Source: Kingdonia uniflora (taxonomy: Eukaryota > Streptophyta > Magnoliopsida > Ranunculales > Circaeasteraceae). From it: a stretch of DNA of 64,000 nt. The notes under the pieces are model-generated. The model ran no database searches. It saw only the letters and a program-made list of their open reading frames with translations, and was not told the DNA's origin. The position numbers were made by a program, and so were the translations under genes. Position 1 is the stretch's first letter, and each line of letters begins with the position of its first letter. The DNA lies in contig JACGCM010000012.1 in assembly GCA_014058105.1 (NCBI GenBank), positions 310,001-374,000 of the forward strand, read 5' to 3'. This document shows, piece after piece, positions 33,780 to 46,169 of the stretch.

Positions 33780-36700
33780 CCTCTCTCCTCCTTCTCAGAA
33801 TATAGAAAACCAGAAAAAGAAGAGAAGGGTGAGAGAGAGAGAGAGATCTCAACTAACGATTCCATTATCGTCGAAGGAGGAAAAAATAAGAGGAAAACAG
33901 TGACTAGGTATCTCAATTGCAAAAATACGAGAGGAGGCTGAGATCGAGGAGGTTTTGAAGAAGTTGTAGAAATTGAGCAAACTGGTGCGGACCAACGCTG
34001 CAGACTCTCACTCGGGTGCTGAAGGTAAGTCTGTCTTTGAGTTTACAAGAGTTTTTTGTATAAAAATTCGTATTGTGTCGGGATAAGGATGTAATCCCTA
34101 CCAAACACAAAAATCAAATAAAAATAACAATGGGAATAATGACTGTGGGGCGATAAAAATCGTTTTGAGACAGTCTGTGATTGTATAAGTGATCTAGTAG
34201 TGTAAGATAAAAATTAATATATATACCTTAACCTATCTGTAGGTTTTGTTGGACCAGTGTTTTGTAAAGTAGACCCTTTACTATAGGTAAGTATGACTTT
34301 AATTTCCGGTTGTGCCAAGGCTGATGAAGTAGTCCTCATAGGACATTTAACTCCCATCATTGGAGTAGGGGATGAGGAGGATACTGTAGTCGAATTGATA
34401 GAATGGCCTCATCTGAAGGGTTCTCGTGTTGAGTACCCAATAGGGTCTAGTTGGTTTAGGGAGTTCTGTAAGGCCAAAAGTAGTATAGATGGGATTTGGG
34501 GGCACGCCTTTGCATATATGGGTAATTTCTTTAGGACTTGCAGTGTCAGTCAAGAAGGGGATTACTTGTATTTGCTGCCTGATTTGGCCAAAGAAAAGAA
34601 GAGCAGGCGTTTGGGGGATAAAGTATCCTTGGAGTATGTCCAAAGCATTGTGAAGGATAGTCGAACTGATGGGTTCTGTTACTATTTAGCCCAGTTCGAT
34701 TATGGGTTGACTCTGCCTTTGAGCAATTTGGCTAAGAATGTTATGAATTTGATTGGGGCTTGTCCGACACAATTGAATTGCAATTTTTGGGAAGTTATTC
34801 TTGTATGCGAAACTCTGAATGGGAGATGGGCTACATCTGGTAGTGAGAAGAAGATTACTGCCAAGGATTTTCTTGAGTACTATGCTGTGAAATATGTCAC
34901 AACAACTAATAGTACATATCTCTCTTCTAGCTCTTCCAGACCATACTTCTTCGACCTGTCTTCAGCAGGGCGAGTATGGAACGACAACCTTTTATGGGTG
35001 TCTAGTGAATGTCTTCAACGGTCTAATAAGGAACCCCTAGAACTTAATAATAGAACTATAACAAAGGGTAAGTATACCATTGAAAATTGAACTATCATTT
35101 GTATGTTGAACTATACTTCTATAGTTGATTTGTATCTTACGTTGCCGATGTTTATGCAGGAATTAATTGCAAAGTGTCGAGGAAATAATCTTTTATAGAC
35201 GTCGTTTCTAGGGAAGGCACTGAGCTCGAAGCTGTTCTCAAAGAGTTAGAGATAAGTAGGTTCAAATGGGTAGCCAGTAAGGACGACAAGGTCAGGAGAT
35301 TGCAAGCAAAGAGGAGACTGGCTGGGAAAACTCTAGGCTCAATGGAAGAAAAATTGTCAATTCCTGAACTTAATACACCCTTGAAGCTCGCGCGGCTCAA
35401 TGAAATTCTGGATGGGCCAGTGGACATGGCCACTGTCTCTAGCACTATTGTACGGAACCTGACAAAGAGGAAGGCTATAAAAAGGGGGGCTGCTCCTCAT
35501 TCTGTTTCGTCGGTCAGTGTAGACGATAACAGTAAGAGGAGGTAGGTAATTTCTCCCACAAAGTCGCATGAGGGGCTAGAGGTAAGCGATAAGATCGCTG
35601 AGGGGGCAGACTTGAGGCTGCATTTTGAGGTTGAAGCTGGTCTCTTGGAGGAACAATGTTGAGCTAAAGCTCAAGAGAAGATGGTTGTTGTTATGGATGA
35701 TGAGTTTAAGAATGTTAGTAAAAAGTTGATTTTGTAGAGCTGTTTTGTTGCTCGGGTTGACTTATTTCTTTTTGCAGTTTGCTCGTGCTCTGAGGGACGT
35801 TCAACTTGGTTTCCAGGATAGGTCGATGGAGTTAGAAAAGAGGATCTCCCAGCTCGAGGGGGAGAAAAACCAGTTGGAAGAGAACCTGACTCGGGAGAGG
35901 GGAGCTTTCCAGTTGGAGCGGGAGAAAGAAAGGGAAGCTGCTGCCCTAAAACTGAAGAAAGTTAGGGCCGAAAGTGAAGCTGAAGCGGAGAGATTGGTTA
36001 CCGCGTCAGCTACTTCCCGGATCAACCTCGCAGGGGAGCTCTACCAGCTGGGGTATACAAAGGCGGAGATAACGACATTTAGCGAAGGGATCTATGAGGA
36101 GATGGAAATTATAGATGAAGAGGAGGTTGAGGAAAGGGAGGATGGTCTGAATCTTGCTGAAAAGTCTGCTGCTGATAATCAGGAAACTATTAATCAGGTA
36201 GGATGACCGTGTAATGTAACATTGGTTGTGAAACATGAACTCGAGCTTTGTAACTTTATTGCTGTTTGATGCCAACAACATTTTCCTTATGAAATTCCGT
36301 ATTGTAGGAGATAGAAAACTCGTGCCTCAGAGTTGTGGACTCAGAGGGCCTTCTTGAAGTGGAGAAAAAAATCCTCTTTTGAATTACAGGTTAGATAATT
36401 CAGATAAATTAATAACTAAATGAACAAGAATAATAGGAGAAATGATATGCTCCTTGGATGTTTATTCTAGTTCAGAATGTTTGTGTATGTACCCTCTGTA
36501 TTACGCCCAAAACTTGTTATTGTCGGTAGGTCAAGGAGGTTTTGGTTATCTCGAGCTTGTAGGCGTTTGTTATGCAAGTTTATCAGTATGCTTTTGTCGA
36601 TCTGTTTCTCCATTAGGTATTGATGTTGTGAGTCCTTGCTAACTGTTTATGTAGAAGGAGCTAGATATTGTTAGAGAGAGAGAGAAGAGCAGACTCTTTT

Positions 36701-38028
36701 GTATAATGTTGAGTATGCAGAAGAATATGAGGTTTTTTTTTCCCAGTATGAAGATCGATTAAATGATAATGTGAAGCTTTCTTTAAAGCACGAAGAAGCT
36801 AAGAGACAAGTCGAGCAAAAGACTGTAACAATATTGAGCAGGGATTTGGCCTTGAACCAACTTACCAACGAACTTGGTGAGTTGAAGGAAAAGGCTGTGT
36901 CAGGTTCTTGGCACGAGGTTGAGTTAGCCGAATACCATATTAGAGCGTTAAATAAAGAGATATTTGGTATGAAATGTAACATTCGTGCTCTGAACGAGCA
37001 GTTGTTGAAGAGAGAGATCGAGCTGGATACTACGTGAACTAACTTGGCTATGTCTGAGGCCGATTTAGAAAAATTGAGCAGTAGTATTATGGGAAAAGAT
37101 CTAGAATTGCGTAACTCTGCACAAATACGTGATAGTTTGATTGCCAGGTTAGATCGTGTGAAGGCTGATTTGTGTCATTTAAAAGGGAGAGAGGCTCAGA
37201 GCAGGGTTGATTCAAGCCAAGAACAAAAGTTTGGTGGAAGATTTGGCCCACGCTCGCGGAAACGTGAGGAGGGATGTGCAACGTGAGAAGGAGATGAATA
37301 AAATAATTAATCAACTCTGTACGCGAATTTCCGAATCGGAGCGGGAGTTACGTGTACGTAAAATGAAGTATCAGAGAGATCTAAAATTTGAATTGGATAA
37401 AAGGGATGGTGAAATTGCTTCTGGTGAGGGGAGTCGAGAGATGAAGGAATTTCTCCGTCGAAAAGAAGAGTTAGTGGAGAATATGCGTATTGATCTCACC
37501 AACTCTCGGCAGAAGTCGATTGATCTTGCAAGGCAGATGAATGAACGTATTGATCAATTAACAGCTGATCTGGCTGAATCGAAAGCTCGTCATTTGAAGG
37601 ATAACAAGCGCACTGTTGTTACTCACCAAGCCTTTAAGGAACTAGTAGTTCACGAACAAGAATAATGTGATGGGGAAGCTTTGCATTAACGGTAATTAAG
37701 CTCATTGGTTGCATTTTTTGTCGAGGAAATAAAATTCTTGCAAATCGAGAGGGATTTGATGCAAGATTGCTTCCCTGGAAGGACTTGTGTATGTAAACTC
37801 GATATCTCGAGCATAGATCCAATTTGTGTTATGGATCGTGGTATTGGGACCACGACGGCTGAACAGATAGCTCGAGGGAGAGAAATTGTTGCTGAACGAG
37901 CTCCAAAATATATGGCATCCAGGACTAAAATAGGGGGAAGCTCGAGTATAGTCTCACCTACTCCTATTGTGGGAGGAAGGTCGACTATTCTCCCATCAAG
38001 AAAATCTAACAGAGTTAAAAAGAAATAG
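33780..38028 (+). pseudogene. Antisense ORF c: gypsy-type-transposon-domain-like and coiled-coil protein, spliced and degenerate
   Basis: A CT-rich leader near 33780 and a leader intron 34025-34286 (GTAAGT...CTATAG) precede ATG 34293. Exon 34293-35067 encodes about 258 residues including 'QFDYGLTLPLSNLAKNVMNL' and 'IGACPTQLNCNFWEVILVCE', which resembles the N-terminal domain called 'putative gypsy type transposon' (PF04195-like). A 131-bp intron (35068-35198) joins the next exon in frame. The exon then runs past two stops (TAG 35543-35545 and a TGA near 35660) to a further exon from 35778 that encodes a Glu/Lys-rich coiled coil and 'ELYQLGYTKAEITTFSEGIY'. Coiled-coil coding continues at 36699-37665, and a basic C-terminus ends at 38028 ('RSTILPSRKSNRVKKK'). 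Antisense extra ORFs of this kind are known from Tat elements; their role is unknown. Confidence 0.6.
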
Positions 38029-38256
38029 AATTAAACTCTGATTACAAGTACCTTTTGTATGTAGCAGTTGTTGATGCTTCAGTGCTCGATGTAGGACTTT
38101 GAGAGGAGCGTTATAATTTGAAATGCTGATATGAGAAAATAATATTTCCACACTTGCAGTAGATGTTATTATCTAGCTTTACCCTTTGAATTAGATGAAG
38201 TCTGTGGGTGTAGAAGTAAGTATTATCTGTGCTTCAACCCTTGGACTTCAGGGAGG

Positions 38257-38700
38257 CTTAGCGGTAGCGAGCTAGTATTATCTTTGCTCGTACTTTAGGC
38301 GGTCACCGCAGGCTAAGAGGTTCTTTATGGCCTCTGCCTCAGATCTGTGTTTCCTCAGGGGTTCAGCTAGTATTATCTATGCCTTGATACCATATTGGTG
38401 AGCTGGGCTTATCGGCAGCGAGCAACGTCTCACTCGTGCTTTAGGCCTGATCCGTAGGCTGAGGCTCTTTATGGTCCCAGCCCCGAAGGTTTTGTATCCT
38501 CAGGGGTTTGGCTAGTATTACCTATGCCTTGATACCAATGTTGGATATTGGAACTTAGCGGCAGCGAGCAAGTTTTTTCCTCACTCGTACTTTAGGCTTG
38601 TTATCTTCAGGCTAAGATGTTTGTTATGGCCCCCGCCTTCGGATGTATGAGTATCCTCAGGAGTTAGGCTAGTATTATCTATGTCATTACCAATGTTAGA
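38257..38700. repeat. Tandem repeat array in the Tat element, three units of about 148 bp
   Basis: Units start at 38257, 38408 and 38554 with 'ctta(g/t)cgg(t/c)agcgagc' and share 'actttaggc', 'aggctaag' and 'ggctagtatta' words. It lies between the end of pol and the antisense genes, where Tat and Ogre-type elements often carry minisatellites. Confidence 0.85.
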
Positions 38701-38924
38701 TGTTATTTACCTTTAGGGATCGAGCTAGGATAAACTGCGCTTTTACCCTTGGATGGAGATTTCATTGATAGGGATTCTTGTGATAAAAATGAGATTTCAA
38801 TGATTGAAAAGAGTTTGTACATACATTGGAGGTGAAATCTTGAGGTGAATTGAATGCTACTGAGTGACAGAGGAGCTGTTTAGCGTTGATATAACTTCAA
38901 TCTTCTTGTATTCTATGGATTTAG

Positions 38925-40162
38925 AATTTTGTCACCAGCTTCCGTCATGAGATGGTATGAACCCAGACCAGTTCGACCTATGACCATGAAAGGACCTTTC
39001 CAGTTTTCTGCTAGTTTCCCAGCATGTGGATCTTTTATGTTATCTGGGATTTCTCGAAGGACCCAGTCGTTGATGGCGAACTTCCGAGTACGTACTCGTT
39101 TGTTGTATGAATTTGCTAGTGTTTGATGATATCAACCAAGATTTGCGATAGCTTGATCTTGTGTCTCATCGATCTAATTAAGGCTGCAAGCCAATTCAAA
39201 CTCATTCTCTTTGTCTGTGAGCTCGTGGTCTATCACAGGATGGTGGCACTTCATTGGGATGACTGCTTCAGTTCCATAGGCAAGCAAAAAAGGAGAGCGT
39301 TGATGGTGAACTCCCGAGTGCGAACTCGTTTGTTGTATGAATTTTCCAGTGTTTGATGATATCAACCAAGATTTGTGATAGATCGATCTCGTGCCTCATC
39401 GATCCAATTGAGGTTGCAAGCCCATTCGAACTCATTCTCTTCGTCTGTGAGCTCGTGGTCTCTCATAGGATGGTGGTACTTCGTTGGGATGACTGCTTCA
39501 GTTCCATAGGCAAGCAGAAAAGGAGAGTACTGTGTTAACTTCAGTGGCATAGTTCGATAAACCCATAAGACGTGAGGTAATTCACGTATCCAGTTGCCCT
39601 TCTTCTGTAACATAAGGCACTTTTTGAGACCATCTACGATGATCTTGTTTGTGATCTCCGCTTGTCAGTTTCCCTGGGGGTAGTATGGGTTTGATGGAGA
39701 ATGGATTATGTTGCGTTTGTTGAGAAATGCTACGACCTTTGCTCCAACGAACTGAGGGCCGTTATCGATACGGATCAAATGTGGACAACCAAATCTTATG
39801 ATGATATGCTGCCAAATGAAAGAAATGACTTCTTCTTCTCGAGTTCTCCATAGAGGAACTGCTTCGACCCATTTGGTGAAGTAATCTATGACAACAAGGA
39901 GAAATTTCCTATTACCCGGAGTATTGGGGAATTCACCAACTTGATCGAGTGCCCATCGCTTGAACGACCAGTATACCTAACTGGCATGGAGTTCGAGGGC
40001 AGGGGCCCAAATTTGATTTCCATGGTATTGACATGCATCGCATTTCCTTGAGTATTCTTCAGCTTGCTTCCGCATCCCTGGCCAGAACACTCCTTGGGTA
40101 ATAGCTTTGTTAGCAAGAACTCGTCCTACGGTATGGGATCCGCAGATTCCTTCATGCAGATC
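38925..40162 (-). pseudogene. Integrase of the Tat element
   Basis: The zinc-binding HHCC domain is at 40010-40162 ('DLHEGICGSH' ... 'CDAC'). After a stop near 39977 the catalytic core follows with 'VVIDYFTKW' (39868-39895, first D), 'IRIDNGPQF' (39749-39772, second D) and 'QGN*QAEITNK' (39658-39690, the E), with TGA where a glycine codon GGA is expected. The C-terminal block 'AYGTEAVIP' is present twice because of a 230-bp tandem duplication, and the end reads 'AGKLAENWKGPFMVIGRTGL'. Integrase joins element DNA to the genome. The stop and the frame-shifting duplication inactivate this copy. Confidence 0.85.
39069..39528. repeat. 230-bp tandem duplication inside the Tat integrase
   Basis: Copies start at 39069 and 39299 ('gttgatgg(c/t)gaact(t/c)ccgagt'). 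The period of 230 bp is not a multiple of three, so the duplication shifts the frame. The copies differ at several positions, so it is not an assembly slip. Confidence 0.9.
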
Positions 40163-40169
40163 TCGAAGC

Positions 40170-42305
40170 ATGTTGTCGGCAAACTCCTTAGAGAGGCACT
40201 TGAGGTATGGACCAGTGACTGAGCGTTTGTAGAAATCGCCATTTTGTTGGACTGTATAGTGTTTTGAATTCTTGATGATGTGTCTGCGTTGTAGTGGATC
40301 ATCTGGCAGTGGCCCGTTACATAAGTTATCCTGGCCGAGATAAGTAATGAAGGGTTTCCTCCAATCATCTTCCGTTATCTCATCGCCCCCAGTGTTAATC
40401 GCATATATCGTAGTACGATTAATACAAAGGCTAAAAATAACCTTGATTTGAAGGTGTCGCGATTCTGTACCCAATACTCCGGCTAAGTAAGCCAAGGTGT
40501 AAGCGTGGCGATTCTCTCCTCGAGGGAGGTATTCGAGCGTAGCTTTGTGAAATTTGTTTAGTTTTCCTGCAACCAGAGCTGCATAATCGACCATGATGTC
40601 GTTCTTCTTGTAATGTTCTGAGTAGTGATGAACGATTAGAAGAGAGTCTGTGTAGGCTGGGATTTCAGTAATTCCGATTTCGAGAGCCATGTCTAAACCG
40701 TGAATGAGTGCCTCATACTCTGTAACATTGTTCGAGGCTTCAAAGTCGAGACGGATGGATTTCTCGATTCGGATGTTGGAAGATGTAATAAGAACGATCC
40801 CAATTCCCGACCCTCCGGGTCCTGCTGAACCGTCGGTGAGGAGCCTCCACCCTTTTTGAGATATCCATGATGCTCGATCATCAAAAGATTTGGAGGGTGG
40901 AATCTCATCTACTGCATCTTCGGCGAGATCTGGATCATGTTCTTCCCAGTCAGGATTTGTAACTAGAAAGTCTGCTAGAAAATTAGCGACTGCTTGACCT
41001 TTTTCGGAAATTCGCTGCTTGAATTTGATTTCGTGCTCCCCCAAATTGATGGACCACTGCTGTACTCTTATGGATTTATCTTTTTTAGACAATACTTCCC
41101 GAAGTGGGTAGTTCGTCATGACTTTGACAGGATGTGCTTGAAAATTGTGTTTGAGTTTTTGTGCGGTGTAAACGAGAGTTAAAAGTAATCTTTCAATTTT
41201 AGAGTACCTCATTTCCGCTGGAGTAAGTGTCTTGCTGATGAAGAAGATCGGTTTCTCAATTTTTCCTTCGAGCCGAATGAGAATTGATCTGAGAGATGTA
41301 TCTGTAACTGCGAGGTAGATAATCAGTTCCTCATTGCCTATTGGAGTGCTCATGATTGGGGCCCTCCCTCGGTAAGTTTTAAGTTCTTGAAAAGCTGCTT
41401 CGCATTCCGGTGTCCAGTCGATATCTTCATTCTTTGAACCTTTGCCTCGTTGAGTAGAACCTCTGAGTAGCATAAATAACAATCTGCATCGATCTGAGGA
41501 TTTGGATATGAATCTGTTGATTGTTGCAAATTTTCCTGCGAGCTTTTGTACATCCTTCTTTGTTGACGGTGAAGGCATGTCCAGAAGAGCTTGAATTTGA
41601 TCTGGATATGCTTCTATTCCTTTCTTGCTGATAAGGTGACCTAAGAGCTTGCCTGAGTGAACGCCGAACTGATATTTTTGGGGATTAAGCTTCATTCTAT
41701 AGGATCGTAATATACTAAATTCTGTGGAGAGGTGAGAGATGTGATCTTCTTTCTTTAGGCACTTGCAAAGCATGTCGTCAATGTAGACTTCAACTATTTT
41801 TCCCAAGTGTTCTTTGAACATACTCGTGACCAGCCTTTGGTAAGTGGCTCCAGTGTTCTTAAGGCCGAATGACATGACTTTGTAACAGTAGAGACCTCTT
41901 TCTATTATAAACGTAGTCTTTTCTTGATTTGCTTCCAAAAAGGGGAATCTGTTTGTACCCCGAAGCGGCGTCCATCATGGATAAGAGTTCGTGGCCTGCT
42001 GTAGAGTCGAGGATCTGATGAATGATCGGAAGAGGGAAACTGTCCTTTGGCGTGTGTTTATTAAGATCTGTAAAATCCACGCAGACCCGGACCTTCCCAT
42101 TCATCTTTGGAATAACAACGATATTAGAAATCCAGTTTGGGTACTTGGCTTCTCGAATTAAACCGACCTCGATAAGTTTATTGATCTCCTTGTTCACCTC
42201 GCCTCTGAGTCTTGGAGATAACCTGCGTTGCTTTTGTTTAACTGCTGCGGCACCTTCACGGATGTTTAAGATGTGGCAAGACTTTGAGGGGTCTACGCCT
42301 GGCAT
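40170..42305 (-). pseudogene. Reverse transcriptase, RNase H and second RNase H of the Tat element
   Basis: 42305-41859 gives the finger region ('CVDFTDLNKHTPKDSFPLP', 'MDAASGYKQIPL'). After a frameshift near 41930 the long open frame carries 'FGLKNTGATYQRLV' and the catalytic 'VYIDDML' (about 41769-41790). It continues with the ordinary gypsy RNase H ('KPIFFISKTLTPAEMRYSKI') and then a second RNase H with 'GWRLLTDGSAGPGGSGIGIV' (about 40800-40860), 'VTEYEALIHGL' and 'AYTDSLLIV', keeping D, E and D. Dual RNase H is typical of the Tat lineage. This is the best preserved part of the element. Confidence 0.9.
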
Positions 42306-42500
42306 TTCTTGGAAGTTCCATACGAAAATGTCTTTGTTGGATTGGAGGAAAGAAATAAGAGCTTCTTCTGTTTGAATTAATTTTGTACCAATATAAGTAC
42401 CTCGATTAACTCCATCGGCCTAGACGTATTCCACGGGCTCGGCTGGAGAAGGCTGACCATCGAGGTGATCTGCCTTCTATGATTGCTATGCAGCAATCTC

Positions 42501-43229
42501 TTATGAATGGTTGAGAACTGGTGAGACTGTATTCTCGCAAGCTCGAGAGAGTTTCTGACTTCCTTTGATTTCATAAATACCGTTGTTATGCTTGAACCAG
42601 AGTATTTGGTGGAAAGTGGACGGGATAGCCTCCATATTGTACAGCCAACATCGTCCTAGTATCCCCAAATACCTTGATTTGGCATTGATGACGTAGAAAA
42701 TAACGTCGATAGTAGTAGGCCCTGTTGTGATCGGGAGAGTGATCTTCCCACCTCGTTCTTCTTTGGACCCATTAAATCTACTGATGTCTGTCTCACTTTG
42801 AACGGCCTGATCTGAGAGTCCCATCTGGTCAATTGTGCTATGGAAAAGGATCTCAACCCCACTTCCTGTGTCTACCATCATGGTGTGCATTACGAAGTTC
42901 CTCATTTTGAGCATAATTACTAGTGCGTCATAATGAGGATACTTCACATTTCCTGTGTCGCAGTCCTCGAAGGAGATTCCCTTTCGATGACTACTTGACT
43001 CTGGGAGGAGCTTGGCTTCCTTGTCTTGAACTGCAAGGTCACCACACTCGCTCAACTTCCTCCGCTTGACTCTGTTGGAATTCGAAACCTGATTGATCTC
43101 GATCATATTGCTGTAGTAGAGATGATATAGATGCTTCTCCTCTGCTTGTTCTGTTGCTTGAGCCATGCCATCTTCTTTTAGATTGCTCTCGTCTTTATAG
43201 TTGGGAAGATCGATGATGTATTCATGCAT
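42501..43229 (-). pseudogene. Aspartic protease of the Tat element
   Basis: 242 codons. 'HTMMVDTGSGVEILF' holds the catalytic D-T-G triad, preceded by 'PHYDALVIMLKMRNFVM' and followed by 'YLGILGRCWLYNMEAIPST' (family form 'ILGRPWL'). Protease cuts the Gag-Pol polyprotein. The frame is open over its length but separated from gag and reverse transcriptase by frame changes. Confidence 0.85.
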
Positions 43230-43239
43230 CCTCCCTTTC

Positions 43240-44857
43240 TTAAAAAATGATTTCCAGGAGCTTTTTTAAACCATAGCAATTGTCGGTCTTGTGGTGATTA
43301 ATCTTGTGATATTCGCAATACGGTCGACCTGCTATTGGATCAAGATGTCGAGCTGGACGGAAACATTTATCTTTCTGGAGAATAGGATAGATCACGGAAA
43401 GCTTGGCATTCGACTTTGGTATGACTGCTCTGGATGGTTTCTGCGACCTCTGATTGATGTCTCTTTCTGGTTTGGTCTTTGCTCGTTTAGGATCGCCTGG
43501 TTTGCTCGAGCTGTGGTTGTTGTTGAAATCTGTAGAAGAAACCTTGGTGTTGTGGACTGCCTTTGTAGGTTTATTCAGTTCGGGCATCATCCGCTCCAGA
43601 TCGATGTAATTGTTGACTTTCTTGATCATATCTTCAAGAGTCTTGGGTTTCTTCAGGAAGATACTCTTTAGCTTTGCAATTGAACTGTAGAGCATTTGTG
43701 AATGCGGACACGGCTGTCTTCTGATCTAGATTGTTGATCTTCCGAGCCAGTTCGAGAAACTTCTTGGAAAACTCCTCGAGCTTCTCCCCATGTGTTTATT
43801 TGAGACTTATAAGAGAATATAAGTTCTCTTCTTTGTCTTTGTTGTGGGCATAAGCCTTGATGAAGATTTTTTGTAACTGCTCGAAGGTATGAATCGAACC
43901 TTCCGGTAAAGAGTGGAACCAACGGAGAGGTTCGTCTTATAGACTGGTAGCGAAGAGCCGGCAAAGGATGTGATTCAGATTAGAATACAAACCCAATGAG
44001 TCACAAAATTGTTGAACGTGCTGACCAGGATCGGTTCCTTTGTATTTGATGATCTTGGGTGTATGAAAACCTGTTGGGACATTCATATCAAATAATTCTT
44101 TAGCAATTGGACTACCTTGTAATTTGTGCGAGTCATCCTTCGCGTCTAAAGCCGTTGCTTCGTCGATCTCCCTGATACGCTGGTCCATAAGTTTCTGAGA
44201 AATATAATGCTGAGGGATAGGAGTTGCTGGAACTGCTGGAATTACCGGAACTGTAGGAACTACCGGAGCTGTTGGAATTACCGGAGCTGCAGGAATTATC
44301 GGAATTGTCTGACGTATGAGTCTGGGAACGTGGTTGCCTGTTTCCTCGCTCACACGTTCAGGAAGCGGGGCTCGGTAAGAAGGTCGCAAGACTTCCTCGG
44401 GCTGCTTAGAAGGTCTGCGATCTCTGCTGATATCTGTCTGTGCCTCTTGTCCCAAATGAATTGAGATTATCAGTACTTGTGGATCCTCACAATGAATCTT
44501 AGAAATGTCTGTACAATGTACCTCATGTGCCCCTAACCTCTCGTGAATAAAAACTCTTGAGATTGTTGGTATTGTTTCGCGCTCTCTCAGAGCTGGTGGT
44601 GGTTGGCTGCTCTGTAATGCCTTCAGAGCTGTTTGAAAAGCTAACATCTGAGCTTCTTGCTTCTTTATCTCCAGAACTCGAGCTTGACGCTCTCGTTCTG
44701 ATTTCTTCTCGTGGAGTTCTCGATCTTCCAATAGCTGGCGCTCGAGCTGACTCCGTTTCTCAGCATCGGTAATTAAGCTCGCCCGAAGCTCGGCAACTCG
44801 ATCAGGTTCCCTCAAACTTTCAGGCTGAGTTCCCAAAGATTGACGTGCTTGAACCAT
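43240..44857 (-). pseudogene. gag of the Tat element
   Basis: Starts at 44857 ('MVQARQSLGTQPESLREPDR'), 65 bp from the PBS. The N-terminal 306 codons include a charged coiled coil and a Pro/Val/Ile-rich repeat ('IIPAAPVIPTAPVVPTVPVI'). The capsid part follows in another frame ('EPLRWFHSLPEGSIHTFEQL', 'LISLK*THGEKLEEFSKKF', one TAA). The C-terminal zinc-finger-like end reads 'YCEYHKINHHKTDNCYGLKK'. Capsid order and end motif fit Tat-lineage Gag. Confidence 0.85.
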
Positions 44858-44921
44858 AATTGAATACTATACAACTGATGAGTATCAATCGTGGTTCTTA
44901 AGTACGTGGAAAAATCGTGCA

Positions 44922-44941
44922 TTCCCACAGACGGCGCCAAA
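44922..44941 (-). other. Primer binding site of the Tat element
   Basis: The minus strand reads TTTGGCGCCGTCTGTGGGAA directly after the 5' LTR, a form common in gypsy elements. Confidence 0.8.
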
Positions 44942-45501
44942 TATAGGGACTAAATTTCGTAAAGCTCGAACTGGCTTGAAATCGATCCTTGCACCAATAA
45001 CTACTATGCCAAGAATTAAATAAAAGATAACACTCGACACAGATGATTTAGCGTGGAAAACCTGTGAATAGGTAAAAACCACGACCTCGAGTGGATGATT
45101 TTGTGAAAGTAGTATTATTGCTTGAGAGTGTGGGAAAATCTGATTACAAGAGTTAATCTAAGATAGAATAGCTAGATATATCAGATAATTGTATGTGTAG
45201 AATTTTTTGTTGGCCACCCTATTTTCTTAGGAGCTCTGCCCTTTTATAGACCCTGCTCTCAGCTTGTCATCGTGCTCGAACACGTTCTCCTGAATGTGGG
45301 AGTCATGGGCAGTTGAGTATGTTGACTTGTTCAGTTTACATCTGTTGTGGACGATCCACATTCTGCTTGAGTTCGTGGTCGACGTGTTACTGTTAATGCG
45401 TTTGTTTAATCATGAGTCTGGTACTGGATGAGGTCGAGTCTTATAGAGCTTGAGGTACAGATGAGATCGAGTGTCCTTAGCTCGAGGGATAAGTCCCTAC
45501 A
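44942..45501 (-). repeat. 5' LTR of the Tat element
   Basis: Direct repeat of 31136-31724; begins TGTAGGGACTTATCCC in element orientation. Confidence 0.9.
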
Positions 45502-45506
45502 GAAAG
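45502..45506. repeat. Target site duplication of the Tat element (right)
   Basis: GAAAG, identical to 31131-31135. Confidence 0.9.
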
Positions 45507-46169
45507 GATCCAGAGCTAGAGCTTGAATATGGGGAGTCGAGGGCATAATAGGTAGGATCCATATGAGCGAATGCAGTTGCAGGCAACTCCCAATCTTTGT
45601 GAGCCATTTACCTTCCCGCCTTCCCACCTTTTTAGGTATTCGGTATATTTGTGGGAAAGATTTCTTTCTCCAAAGTATTTCTATGGCCATTCTCTGGGCA
45701 TATAATATTTACTTTTTGGTACCTTTAGAGAGATTCCCTGTGGTGATTCAAGTAATGAACTTATAATTATAAGTTGGTGCACGCCCGTGAGTGTCCTTTC
45801 ATAGATTCTTCTAAATCTTTCTAATGCATAAGCTCTAACTCCAGAAGTGTAGGAATAATATTTTTTCTTAATCGAATAAAAGTAATAAACAGACTTTCTT
45901 GATCGCCTCATTCTTCCTTTCTATATTTATATTTAGGCACCAAAGAAGCAAGACGAAGCCTGAACTTGGAAAGCACATAGGCTAAAAGAAATAAAACCTG
46001 AACAAAGAATTCTTCCCCAAAGGGAAATAATGATGATACCCGCTCCAGACCCCAAAGGGAAAGAATCCTAGTGCAATACTATAGTAAATGTTATAGTAAA
46101 TCTAGGTAGGGTACTTGAGGTCATCTTTCTCATCCATTTTGTATTCCTTAGTTTAGATCTCCGAGTCTT
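45507..46169. other. Flank between Tat element and second hydrolase fragment
   Basis: No gene identified. On the minus strand 45605-45510 can be read as 'MAHKDWELPATAFAHMDPTY' and continues into the insertion site; I do not recognise it. Confidence 0.35.

Larger units (their letters stand above)
31136..45501 (-). mobile_element. Complete Ty3/gypsy element of the Tat lineage with antisense gene block
   Basis: 14.37 kb with LTRs of 589 and 560 bp, PBS, PPT and the 5-bp duplication GAAAG. Minus-strand order: gag (44857-43240), protease, reverse transcriptase, RNase H, a second RNase H, and integrase ending near 38925. A second RNase H domain after the first is a marker of Tat-lineage elements. 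Between pol and the 3' LTR lies a 7.2-kb region containing tandem repeats and plus-strand genes. The LTRs are alike apart from one 30-bp gap and scattered changes, so this is the youngest large insertion here. gag and pol have a few stops and frameshifts. Confidence 0.9.

Noticed and set aside
33568..33903. Plus-strand ORF of 111 codons in the antisense block
   Set aside because: Its second half is the CT- and GA-rich leader of antisense ORF c and shows simple-sequence composition; no protein family is recognisable.
42022..44772. Plus-strand open frames at 42022-42375, 43291-43671, 44207-44464 and 44557-44772
   Set aside because: All are opposite well-recognised gag, protease and reverse transcriptase of the Tat element on the minus strand.
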